A stretch of DNA of 49,779 bases from positions 1 to 49,779 of the forward strand of contig JALONR010000036.1 in the NCBI GenBank assembly GCA_025454815.1, given 5' to 3'. This DNA is from Bacteroidales bacterium. Lineage in GTDB: Bacteria; Bacteroidota; Bacteroidia; Bacteroidales; VadinHA17. Numbering within the stretch: the stretch's first letter is position 1; each line of letters opens with the position of its first letter. Positions 17,421 through 26,243 of the stretch are shown here, piece by piece. The translations under genes were made by a program, and so were the position numbers. The notes under the pieces were generated by a model. The model did not search any database and was not told the DNA's origin. It saw nothing but the letters and a program-made list of their open reading frames with translations.

Positions 17421-20400
17421 TTAAAAAGTAAGGTTTGCACCGAACATCACCTGCCTGCTCTTCGGATAGGCGGAATAGTCAAGTCCCGGCGTGAGGGCGG
17501 TATTCCTCCTGGCAGAGACCTCGGGATCAAAGCCCGAGTACCCGGTGAGGACGAAGACATTGTATCCCGAAACATAGAATCTCAGACGCTGTATGTGCAA
17601 CCTGGAGGTCAGAACCTCAGGAATCGAGTATCCCAGTGTAAGGGTATTGAGCCTCAGGAAGGATCCGTCCTCCACTGCCCAGTCGCTGAAGACATGCCTG
17701 CTCATGAAGGGAGACCACATGGTTGTGGAAGCGTTCATCGAAGCAAGCATGGCGGGATCATTCACCAGTGTTCCTGTTGCAGGATCGAGATTGGTCCATC
17801 TTTTGCCTTCAGCCATTATGTCAATAAGATTGCGGAACGGATAACGTGAGGTGGTATATTCAATCTTGTTAGCATTATAGATCTGATTGCCAAAACTCCA
17901 GTTGAAAAATGCGGCCAGGTCAAATCCGAAGAAATAACCTTCTGCAGTGAAGCCGCCGGTGTGCTTCGGATTGGAATTTCCTATTTCCGTGACGTCAGCA
18001 ACTGTCACCATCCCGTCACCGGTAAGGTCCCTAAGTTTGAGACTTCCCGGACGGAGAGTGCCAATGACATTTGAGTTGTCAACCACCCCGTCATTGAGTA
18101 TCCACTCCTCATTTGCGGCATCATAGCCTGAGAAGTCGGAAACCTCATATCTCCCGTCATTGATGTAACCGTACATGGTTCCGACCGAGCCTCCAACGGC
18201 TACCCAGTAGTCATTGCCTATCTCGGTTGAAGCCCAGCTGGTGTTCTGCCCGAAGTCATTCATCACTCCGAGCGAAAGGATCTCGTTTTTATTGAATGCG
18301 ATGTTGAACCCGAAAGTCAAACCGTAGTTCTTCTCATTCAGTGCAGCCGCATTTATCTCTATCTCAATACCTTTGTTCTGGGTCTCACCCATATTCCTGT
18401 ACTGGCTGATGTAACCGGTACCGGAAACGGGGAACTGAATCAGGAGGTCTTTGGTGTTGTTCCGGTATAGTTCAACGCTTCCATTGATCCGGTTCCTGAA
18501 GAACCCGAAGTCAAGCCCCAGGTTCCTGGTTACAGTTGTTTCCCATTTCAGGTCAGGGTTGGCCATACTGGTGGAAGGAGCCCAGAATGATGAAAAACCA
18601 TTGATCCATGATGTAGTGTTGGCTGCGAAGATCTGCGCAATCTGGTTCGATGGGATATTGTTATCGCCGGCAGTACCATAGCTGAAACGGAGCCTGAGAT
18701 TGTTCAAGGTATTTGAAATGCCCTTCATGAATTCCTCCTCCGATATTCTCCAGGCTACCGATGCCGACGGGAAGTAACCCCAGCGGTTGACTTTCGAGAA
18801 TTTGCTGGAACCGTCAGCCCGGAAGGTGGCTGAAGCCTGGTACCTTCCCTTGTAGTCGTACATCACCCTGCCGAAGAATGAGAGGAGCTTGTCATCAGGA
18901 TTGAGGGTATTAGTATAACTGTTTGAGAACCCCTGGCTGACAAGCTTGAATGCTTCAGGGCCGGTGAAAAATCCGGGGAATCCCCATACCTGGTTGAACA
19001 TGGTGTTTGATTCGTTGACAAGCACCTCCTGCCCTGCCAGGAGCCTGAGTGAATGGCCTGATTCACCGAAAATATCCGCAAAATCGTAAGTGAGGGTGTT
19101 TGTGCTCCTGATCCCGTTTCCCTTTCTTTCATATGACTCAAGGGCCGGTTTGTTCTGGTAGTCAGCCGTCGGGGTATTCCTCACGTAATATGTGGTAAGG
19201 CCGTAGAAGCGGTCATCATTGTTTACAAAATTGTCAAGTCCTGCCTCAGTGCGGAATACCAGCCCGTTTACGATCTCCCACGAGAAACTGGCTCCCAGGT
19301 TGAACCTTTTCCTGAACTGCTGACGGTCATTATCCCGCACGTTGTCAAGCGGATTGGTCATGCTTGCAGCAAGGTCAGTATCATCAAAATCACCAACCGA
19401 GTTGAACGGAATCGGAACGAAGAGCATGGCCTGCTTCACCCTGGCATCATTCGGGGTAGCTCCACCCTGGTCAGTGGCGCCTGCACCGTAAATCTTCTGG
19501 TCAGAATAGCGAACCGAAAATGAAAGCTCAACCCTTTCACCAGCCTTGTGGTCAAGCTTGAGAGCAAGGTTGTCACGCTTGTAATTGGAAGAAAGCATGA
19601 TTTCATCGCTCCTGATGCCTGCATATGAGACCGAATACTTAAAGTCATCACTTCCCCCGGTGACGTTGAGGTCATGGTTGAATACCTTTCCGATATGTCC
19701 GAAGACCTGGTCAAACCAGTTCGTTGATGGCTGGCCTGAATAAAGGTCAATGTCCTGATAGTTTCCGAAATACCTTTCGTATTTCTCCAGGTTATCGTCA
19801 AGGAGGGCATACTCGTATTGCCATTTCATGTAATCAGGCACCGAAATGGTGGGCAGGGTCTTTGACACCTTCTTGAATCCGTAGTAGGTGTTGTAGCTGA
19901 CCCTTGGCTTGCCTGCCTCTCCTGCCTTTGTGGTAATAATGATAACACCGTTTGCACCGCGGGCACCGTAAATGGCCGTTGAAGAGGCGTCTTTCAGTAC
20001 GTCTATCGACTGTATTATTGACGGCGGAATATCAGTAATGGAGTTCACCGGGAAGCCGTCAACAATGAAGAGCGGTGTACTGCTCTGGGTCACTGAACCA
20101 CCTCCGCGAACCCGGATATTGATTTCAGCATCCGGCGAGCCTTCCGTGGTAACAATGTGAACACCTGCCATCTTGCCGGTGAGCGCCTCAACGGCGGATG
20201 AAACAGGAACACGTGCCAGCTCTTCCCCCTGCACGGAGGTTATCGAGCCCATCACATCCTTGCGGCTTACAGTACCGTAACCGATTACAACCACATCCTC
20301 AACAAGGCTGCTTGAAGGTGTGATTGTGACGTCGATGGTTGTTCGCCCGCGAACGGGCTCCTCAACCGACTCATATCCAACGAATGAGAAAACCAGAACG

Positions 20401-20654
20401 GCGTCCGGCGGACAGTCGGTCACCTTATAAATGCCATCCAGGTCAGTGGCTACACCGCGAGTTGTACCCCTGATGACTACGTTAAGGCCGATCATTGCCT
20501 CACCCGTCTCGGCATCAGTTACCTTGCCGCTGACGGTAATGTTCTGCGAGAAGGCTGTCAGTGACAAAGCCGTCATGACAAGGATCAGCAAAGCCCTCCG
20601 GCCACTTATACCCGGACCGGAGGATCTTCTGATTGCATAAATTGATTTTGTCAT
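17421..20654 (-). CDS. SusC/RagA-family TonB-dependent transporter of the pectin locus
   Basis: A 1077-residue protein. The N-terminus has a long, basic n-region (MTKSIYAIRRSSG...) before the hydrophobic signal and SQNITVSGKVTD, so a later start is possible but none is better supported. Domains in order: carboxypeptidase-regulatory-like (about 38-120), TonB-box region (EDVVVIGYG), plug with NIRVRGGGS and LKDASSTAIYGARGANGVI, and a barrel ending in MFGANLTF. It is the first gene of the minus-strand pectin operon and should import pectic oligosaccharides. It is a paralogue, not a near-duplicate, of the SusC at 1425-4556. No STN domain is present. Confidence 0.96.
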   Translation of the reverse strand: MTKSIYAIRRSSGPGISGRRALLILVMTALSLTAFSQNITVSGKVTDAETGEAMIGLNVVIRGTTRGVATDLDGIYKVTDCPPDAVLVFSFVGYESVEEPVRGRTTIDVTITPSSSLVEDVVVIGYGTVSRKDVMGSITSVQGEELARVPVSSAVEALTGKMAGVHIVTTEGSPDAEINIRVRGGGSVTQSSTPLFIVDGFPVNSITDIPPSIIQSIDVLKDASSTAIYGARGANGVIIITTKAGEAGKPRVSYNTYYGFKKVSKTLPTISVPDYMKWQYEYALLDDNLEKYERYFGNYQDIDLYSGQPSTNWFDQVFGHIGKVFNHDLNVTGGSDDFKYSVSYAGIRSDEIMLSSNYKRDNLALKLDHKAGERVELSFSVRYSDQKIYGAGATDQGGATPNDARVKQAMLFVPIPFNSVGDFDDTDLAASMTNPLDNVRDNDRQQFRKRFNLGASFSWEIVNGLVFRTEAGLDNFVNNDDRFYGLTTYYVRNTPTADYQNKPALESYERKGNGIRSTNTLTYDFADIFGESGHSLRLLAGQEVLVNESNTMFNQVWGFPGFFTGPEAFKLVSQGFSNSYTNTLNPDDKLLSFFGRVMYDYKGRYQASATFRADGSSKFSKVNRWGYFPSASVAWRISEEEFMKGISNTLNNLRLRFSYGTAGDNNIPSNQIAQIFAANTTSWINGFSSFWAPSTSMANPDLKWETTVTRNLGLDFGFFRNRINGSVELYRNNTKDLLIQFPVSGTGYISQYRNMGETQNKGIEIEINAAALNEKNYGLTFGFNIAFNKNEILSLGVMNDFGQNTSWASTEIGNDYWVAVGGSVGTMYGYINDGRYEVSDFSGYDAANEEWILNDGVVDNSNVIGTLRPGSLKLRDLTGDGMVTVADVTEIGNSNPKHTGGFTAEGYFFGFDLAAFFNWSFGNQIYNANKIEYTTSRYPFRNLIDIMAEGKRWTNLDPATGTLVNDPAMLASMNASTTMWSPFMSRHVFSDWAVEDGSFLRLNTLTLGYSIPEVLTSRLHIQRLRFYVSGYNVFVLTGYSGFDPEVSARRNTALTPGLDYSAYPKSRQVMFGANLTF

Positions 20655-20847
20655 AGAGAAGTTGATTAGGGTTTAGAAATATGCTGTTAAGACTCTCTTA
20701 CAAACAGGGCAGACAAGCCCATGGTTATAAATTTAGTCATTAAAAACCAGGGATATCCCGTTTCTGCAATTAGTCCACAATTTCCATCAAATTTTCTACC
20801 TGAATTTATTAACTTGGCAGCTACACTTATAAACCTGAACCTGAAAG
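20655..20847. other. Divergent intergenic region between pectin-locus SusC and ABC transporter
   Basis: No gene seen. A 10-bp palindrome GGGATATCCC (20750-20759) lies in the middle and could be an operator. TAACTTGGC (20810-20818) is a one-mismatch -7 box for the plus-strand transporter, without a clear TTG upstream. For SusC on the minus strand, the only -7-like match (TAAATTTAT) is weak. Confidence 0.4.
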
Positions 20848-20957
20848 ATGAGTGAAGAGATCCTGCGGGCCATGATGGAACTATTTGCCCTGATTGTCAA
20901 GCAGGACGGTGGCATGCTTCAGAGTGAGAGCTGCCCCACCAGAGTGCAGACGAGTTC
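20848..20957 (+). other. Out-of-frame N-terminal segment of the ABC transporter (apparent frameshift)
   Basis: An ATG at 20848 opens a 57-codon frame (to a stop at 21019-21021) beginning MSEEILRAMMELFALIVKQD. This resembles the first helices of the TerB-like domain that commonly precedes this transporter type. The long downstream frame is open upstream from about 20928 (ELPHQSADEF, then the Met at 20958) and continues the same helical domain. The two halves are joined only if the frame changes by -1/+2 between roughly 20919 and 20940, a stretch containing CCCC (20934-20937). A sequence or assembly indel, a real mutation, or re-initiation at 20958 are all possible. Confidence 0.65.
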
Positions 20958-23861
20958 ATGCACCTCTTCCTGGAAGAGGCCGGACCCCTCAGGGAAAAGG
21001 ATAATAAATCCGTCTCTGTAACTCCCACAGTAAAAGACTCGATCCGGATCCTTAACAACTGCAATAAGATCAACAAGACCCTCTCTCAGGAACAGAGGGT
21101 TATTGTCCTCATGCGCTGCATGGAACTTATTGATTCCGACAAGCAGTTCACCCCTCAGCGGATGAATATCATTAACACCATAGCTGAGGTTTTCCGTATA
21201 TCCGGGGAGGAGTTCCGGTCCATAATGCAGTTTGTCATGGAGGAGGAGAGGGGCCGATTCAACAATCCACTGATGGTGGTCATTGAAACCGGACCAAAGG
21301 CCGATGATACTGCGAAATTCCGGCCATTTATAGTATTCCTGAGGATTGAGAGTGTAAATCTTATCTTCCTGAAGTACTTCTGCGACGGCACAACTCTCCT
21401 CAACGGTCTACCCATAGTATGTTCAAGGGTATACCTTTTCGCACCCGGGAGTTATGTACAGTTAGCTCCCGCACCAAGCATCTACTACAGTGATATCCTG
21501 TCACACTTCGTATCGGGCAAGATCATCCACCGGATAACTTTTGTAGCTGACAGGCTGAATTACCTGTTCCCGGATGGAGCGCCGGCCATTACCGACGTAA
21601 GCTTCCAGGCCTCTGAGGGAATGCTTGTGGGTATCATGGGAGCCAGCGGATCGGGAAAAACCACCCTCCTTAACCTGCTGACAGGATTAACCAGACCTCT
21701 CTCAGGCGAAGCAAGGATTAACGGCATACCCATCCATTCGGGAGACCACAGGCTCGACGGGGTGGTGGGTTATGTGCCCCAGGACGACCTGCTGGTTGAA
21801 GATCTTACAGTCTTTGAAAACCTCTTCTATGCTGCATCCCTTTGCTATGCAGGAAAAACCCGGAAGGAGATCACGGAGATTGTTGACCGGACACTCCAAA
21901 GCCTTGGCCTGTTTGAGAAAAAGGATTACAGGGTTGGCTCCCCTCTGAAGAAGGTTATCAGCGGCGGCCAGAGAAAGAGACTGAATATTGCCCTTGAACT
22001 GATACGTGAGCCGGCCGTACTATTCCTCGACGAACCAACATCAGGTCTCTCCTCGGCTGATTCGGAGAACGTCATGGATCTTCTTCATGAACTGACCGGA
22101 AGGGGTACGCTTGTCATGACAGTCATCCATCAGCCCTCATCAGATATATTCAAGGGTTTTGACAAGGTGCTGGTGCTTGACCAGCAGGGACATCTCGCAT
22201 TCTATGGCAACCCGCTTGATGCCGTGGTACACTTCAAGACGCAGGAAGCCCATATCAACAGCAGCATGGCAGAGTGCCCCTCATGCGGTACGGTCAACCC
22301 CGAGACACTATTCAATATACTTGAGACAAGGGTGGTGGATGAATACGGCAGGTATACTGACCGCAGAAAAGTCTCCCCGGCTGAATGGGCAGATGTCTTC
22401 AGAAGAAAAGTCGTACATGAAACAACCAGGGAAGAGACCGGCGAACCATGGTCCAACCTCCGTAAACCCGGATGGATGAGGCAGACGATCATCTTCCTCA
22501 TGCGAGACGTGAAGAGCAAAATAGCCAACCGCCAGTACCTGCTCATGGTCCTGCTCGAGGGTCCTGTCCTTGGACTTATTCTCTCCTACATTATCAGGTA
22601 TATTGCCGACCCTGACTCAAACATCTATATTTTCAGGGAGAATGAAAATATCCCGATCTACATCTTCATGAGCATTATCGTGTCGCTCTTTCTGGGCCTG
22701 ACCATTAGTGCCGAAGAGATCTTCCGGGATCGCCGGATGCTGAGCAGGGAGTATTTTCTTAATCTCAACCGCAGCAGTTACCTTGTAAGTAAAATAGTGA
22801 TACTGGCTTTCATATCTGCTCTCCAGGCGTTTCTATTCCTGGTGGTGGCCAACCCGGTTCTCGGCATCAGGGGGCTCTTCTTCTGTTACTGGCTGGCACT
22901 CTTTACAACATCATTTTTTGCCTGCATGATAGGATTGAACATCTCCTCCGCCCTCGATTCTGCAATAGCCATCTACATAGTCATCCCGCTGCTGATGATC
23001 CCAATGATGGTGCTGAGCGGAGCCATGTTCCCGTTTGATAAACTCAACAGAAAGCTGGCCCGGGCTGACAGGGTACCTCTCATCGCTGAACTGATGCCCA
23101 CAAGGTGGACATATGAAGCGCTCATGGTGAAACAATACACCGGAAATGAGTACGGGCAGAGAGTATACCCGCTGAAGAAACAGATGAGTATTTCTGACTT
23201 CAACACCATCTACCGGATACCAAGGGTGACAGAAGCACTGGAAACCGTTGCCGGTATTGTGAAAACGGGCCGGCCGGAAGAAGAAAGAGAGAGCGAAATG
23301 AGGCTCCTGAAGCATGAAACCGCACGCCTCAGTGCCGCCGGGGTCATCGAACCTTTTACAGGCACTGACTCGCTGACACCTGAACTTTTCAATGCAAATC
23401 TGGCGGAAAGGCTCTCAAAATGGCTGAACAGAATTAACGGGGAATTTATCAGGCTCAGTAACCTGGCAGATATGAGTCTTGATAATTATGTCAGCAGCAA
23501 TAAAATGGCCCTGGATCTGTTATATAATAACTACCATAATGACAAACTGGAGGATATTGTCAGGAAGGTATATGAGAAAAACAAGATGCTTGAGTTCAGA
23601 GACAGGCTTATCCAGAATGTGGACCTTATTTTCCTTGAGCCGGAACCATCCGGCCTGGCCGGCTTCCGTACCCATTTCATGGCGCCGGTTAAAAAATTCA
23701 TGGGCCTCACGGTTGACACCTTCAGGTTCAACATACTCCTGGTTCTTTCTTCAGTCATCCTTCTCTACATAATGCTTTACACGGAAATGCTGAAACGGAT
23801 AATCACCTTCTTCTCAAACTTTTCATTCAGGAAAAGAGGAGTTCAAACCGGGAAAGACTGA
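20958..23861 (+). CDS. ABC transporter, fused ATPase and permease (ABCG-like), with N-terminal TerB-like region
   Basis: A 967-residue open frame; the true protein may be about 37 residues longer (see the segment at 20848). Order of domains: a helical TerB-like region (about 1-95), a segment of unknown fold (100-200), then an ATPase with Walker A GASGSGKTT (228-236), signature ISGGQRKR (334-341), Walker B VLFLDEP (354-360) and H-loop His391 (VIHQPS). The permease half has several hydrophobic segments between about 515 and 720 and a final one near 930. The order NBD then TMD in one chain is that of the ABCG/ABC-2 type. Substrate is unknown. A lipoprotein and a small secreted protein follow closely in the same direction, which suggests an export or envelope role. 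Confidence 0.9.
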   Translation: MHLFLEEAGPLREKDNKSVSVTPTVKDSIRILNNCNKINKTLSQEQRVIVLMRCMELIDSDKQFTPQRMNIINTIAEVFRISGEEFRSIMQFVMEEERGRFNNPLMVVIETGPKADDTAKFRPFIVFLRIESVNLIFLKYFCDGTTLLNGLPIVCSRVYLFAPGSYVQLAPAPSIYYSDILSHFVSGKIIHRITFVADRLNYLFPDGAPAITDVSFQASEGMLVGIMGASGSGKTTLLNLLTGLTRPLSGEARINGIPIHSGDHRLDGVVGYVPQDDLLVEDLTVFENLFYAASLCYAGKTRKEITEIVDRTLQSLGLFEKKDYRVGSPLKKVISGGQRKRLNIALELIREPAVLFLDEPTSGLSSADSENVMDLLHELTGRGTLVMTVIHQPSSDIFKGFDKVLVLDQQGHLAFYGNPLDAVVHFKTQEAHINSSMAECPSCGTVNPETLFNILETRVVDEYGRYTDRRKVSPAEWADVFRRKVVHETTREETGEPWSNLRKPGWMRQTIIFLMRDVKSKIANRQYLLMVLLEGPVLGLILSYIIRYIADPDSNIYIFRENENIPIYIFMSIIVSLFLGLTISAEEIFRDRRMLSREYFLNLNRSSYLVSKIVILAFISALQAFLFLVVANPVLGIRGLFFCYWLALFTTSFFACMIGLNISSALDSAIAIYIVIPLLMIPMMVLSGAMFPFDKLNRKLARADRVPLIAELMPTRWTYEALMVKQYTGNEYGQRVYPLKKQMSISDFNTIYRIPRVTEALETVAGIVKTGRPEEERESEMRLLKHETARLSAAGVIEPFTGTDSLTPELFNANLAERLSKWLNRINGEFIRLSNLADMSLDNYVSSNKMALDLLYNNYHNDKLEDIVRKVYEKNKMLEFRDRLIQNVDLIFLEPEPSGLAGFRTHFMAPVKKFMGLTVDTFRFNILLVLSSVILLYIMLYTEMLKRIITFFSNFSFRKRGVQTGKD

Positions 23862-23887
23862 TTCTTTACAATAAAGGTTAATAATAT

Positions 23888-24814
23888 ATGCGTCTGATGG
23901 CAGGGAGTGTAACAAAAATCGTGGCTGTGATCCTGATGGTGAGCCTGGGCTCATGCAGGAACAGCAATACCCGTCAGGGCGGGCTGGGATTTCCTGTCGC
24001 TGATTCGGTACCGGCCGGAGAGGCTGTGAAACTCAGTGAAGAAGCCGTGGCGGATATTGTTCAGAATATAGCATCACCGGTAGAAATAGCATCAATCCTC
24101 CAGGCAATGCAGGTACCATTCTCAGCCGGTTACCTTGCACCAACCCATGAGGCCGACAGACTCACAACCAACTTCCAGAAAGCAATAATGCTGGGAATTT
24201 ACGGAGCTGATCTGGGATACCTGAACATCTACGAAAAAACCGGTAATTCCATTGAGGTGCTCTCTACAATCAAACGGTTAGCCGACGGCTTGCGGGTGGG
24301 ACAATACTTTGATTTCGAGACACTTAAAAGACTTTCATTAAGCAAGTCAAATCTTGATTCGCTCCTGTTTCTCTCAGTGAACTCATACAACCAGATTGAT
24401 AAATTCCTCCGTGACAATAACCGGGGCTCAATCTCGGCACTGATGATTGCAGGTGTCTGGATCGAAGGACAGTATCTTGCCACCCAGGTGGCACTGAACA
24501 ACCATGACGAGGTTCTCAGGGACAGGATCGGAGAACAGAAGATTATCCTGGGAGACCTTCTGATGCTTCTTCGCCCCTACCGGGAAAGCAGTGAGGAATA
24601 CAATGCCCTCTATTCAATGATGGAGGAAATCAGTTCACGGTATTCAGATGTAAAAGTCTCTTACAGGCTTGGTGAACCGGAGACGATTGAGGAGAACGGC
24701 CGTCTCGTAATGGTGCAGCACGAGGAGAGTATTGTGGAGATGAGTGATGCCCAGCTGGCTGAAATAGCAGAGAAGTCAAAAGAAATCAGGAACAAATTAA
24801 TATCCGGCCAATAA
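23888..24814 (+). CDS. Hypothetical lipoprotein downstream of the ABC transporter
   Basis: A 308-residue protein. The lipoprotein signal ends at SLGSC (Cys23) and the mature part is mostly alpha-helical and acidic, with no motif I recognise. It contains short heptad-like stretches (EEISSRYSDV; AQLAEIAEKSKEI) near the C-terminus. It starts 26 nt after the ABC transporter and is followed one base later by another exported protein, so the three genes most likely form an operon. A periplasmic or outer-membrane accessory of the transporter is the simplest inference. Confidence 0.8.
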   Translation: MRLMAGSVTKIVAVILMVSLGSCRNSNTRQGGLGFPVADSVPAGEAVKLSEEAVADIVQNIASPVEIASILQAMQVPFSAGYLAPTHEADRLTTNFQKAIMLGIYGADLGYLNIYEKTGNSIEVLSTIKRLADGLRVGQYFDFETLKRLSLSKSNLDSLLFLSVNSYNQIDKFLRDNNRGSISALMIAGVWIEGQYLATQVALNNHDEVLRDRIGEQKIILGDLLMLLRPYRESSEEYNALYSMMEEISSRYSDVKVSYRLGEPETIEENGRLVMVQHEESIVEMSDAQLAEIAEKSKEIRNKLISGQ

Positions 24815-24815
24815 G

Positions 24816-25256
24816 ATGAAAAGCTCATTTTTCATACTGTCGCTTGCACTGATCATAATGCCCCTGCTTGCAACCGGTCAGCCCGCAACTGATGATCTGG
24901 TAAGCGGTTGTGTAATTGCTGCCGGTGAGAATACAACCTACCTGAAGGATTTCCGCGTGCAGCTTCCGAAAGCTGCTCCCAATGCCGCCGTGCCGGTTTA
25001 CAAAGCCAATATGTATCTCATGAAAAACATGAAGTACAGGTTCACCGTATGTGATGCCCCGGAATCAAAGGGAGAACTGGTAGTCACAATCTATGACCAG
25101 GGAAAAGAACTCATTTCATCCTATAATAAAAGCGCAGACCACAAATACAGCTCAATTGACTTTATCTGCAATAAGACAGGTCTGTATACATTATGGTTTG
25201 ACTTTATCAACGGGGAACAGGGCTCCGGAGTAGGGGTGGTCTGTATGATCAAGTAA
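24816..25256 (+). CDS. Small secreted protein of unknown function
   Basis: A 146-residue protein with a signal peptide (about 1-22, ending LLATGQ). The mature part is predicted beta-rich (YRFTVCDA, GELVVTIYDQGKE, GLYTLWFDFING), resembling small beta-sandwich modules, but I cannot place it in a family. It starts one base after the stop of the lipoprotein gene. Its TAA stop is directly abutted by the stop of the convergent membrane-protein gene (TAATCA at 25254-25259), leaving no space for a separate terminator. Confidence 0.78.
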   Translation: MKSSFFILSLALIIMPLLATGQPATDDLVSGCVIAAGENTTYLKDFRVQLPKAAPNAAVPVYKANMYLMKNMKYRFTVCDAPESKGELVVTIYDQGKELISSYNKSADHKYSSIDFICNKTGLYTLWFDFINGEQGSGVGVVCMIK

Positions 25257-26243
25257 TCAGTAGGGCCAGATCCGCGAAACAACAATCATTGCTGCCATCA
25301 TCCAGAAAAGAATCTCAGCCGTTACCACCCTCCGTGTAAAGGCCATGTAATTAGCCATAATAAATGAGAGAGGCATGGCGGCAACCGCCATCAGCTCGGC
25401 AGAAACGGCAGGCACAAAAATGTACGCCGCAGCTGAGATAACCATTACCCATATAAGGATTTCGTAAGTCCTCCGTGACCTAATCTTGTATGTCGGCATC
25501 TCCCGGGCAAGGTATACCAGGGAAGGAAGAAAATTCAGCCCGGTAACTACCAGGAGTATTACAAGAGTGCGGCTCCAGTAGACCGAAGGAGCCTCACCGA
25601 ACAGGTTAAGGAGAATAGTTGACGTCAGATCTCCGGGATCGCCTCCTGTGACATACCACACTGCATACATCAGTACCCATGGAAGCAGCGCACCGGCAAT
25701 CGCCAGGGTCAGTTCACGGATGTCAGGGCTTCTCAGCAAAAGGACCCCGGTGAGTACAATGAGAATAAACCAGACTGATCCGGCATATAAAAGTCCGGCA
25801 GACGATATCATCAGTGCAGCGTCAAAGAACTTGAATGATGTACCGTTGACACGATACGAGGAGATCATCCTCCAGATTGCCGCCAGGATGAGAAGTGATG
25901 CCGGAAGAGCCGGATTGAGGATCATTTCGCCCGGAAATATTGAATAGAGAAGGATAAAAAGCAGTGCCGGCAGAAAAGTCCTTCGGGGTATGAAAAAGAA
26001 TTCGGTATTGAACCTGATCATCACTATGGCCACTGTCATCATAAGGGCAAAGGAGAGCAGCACTGCCAGATGCGGAGATCCTTCCAGCGCCTGTGTAATG
26101 TAACCCCAGAGGGGCATTATGTTCCTCCCGGTGATATTTGCCAGCCGCGGTGGTGAGATGAAAAACCCGCTCCACAAACCCAGTGCTGCCAGGGTCAGCA
26201 GCATCGCGGGTCCTGCACCGGATCCCCTGAAAAACCTTATCAT
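25257..26243 (-). CDS. Polytopic inner-membrane protein (DUF6427-like)
   Basis: A 328-residue, strongly hydrophobic protein with roughly eight to ten membrane segments (for example MLLTLAALGLWSGFFI and ILLVVTGLNFLPSLVYLA). The start MIRFFRGSG followed at once by a membrane segment, and the placement directly after purD, remind me of the Bacteroidota DUF6427 family; this naming is tentative. It overlaps purD by 4 nt (ATGA, 26240-26243), so it is translationally coupled. Function unknown. It is the last gene of the minus-strand operon that starts at 32259. Confidence 0.8.
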   Translation of the reverse strand: MIRFFRGSGAGPAMLLTLAALGLWSGFFISPPRLANITGRNIMPLWGYITQALEGSPHLAVLLSFALMMTVAIVMIRFNTEFFFIPRRTFLPALLFILLYSIFPGEMILNPALPASLLILAAIWRMISSYRVNGTSFKFFDAALMISSAGLLYAGSVWFILIVLTGVLLLRSPDIRELTLAIAGALLPWVLMYAVWYVTGGDPGDLTSTILLNLFGEAPSVYWSRTLVILLVVTGLNFLPSLVYLAREMPTYKIRSRRTYEILIWVMVISAAAYIFVPAVSAELMAVAAMPLSFIMANYMAFTRRVVTAEILFWMMAAMIVVSRIWPY

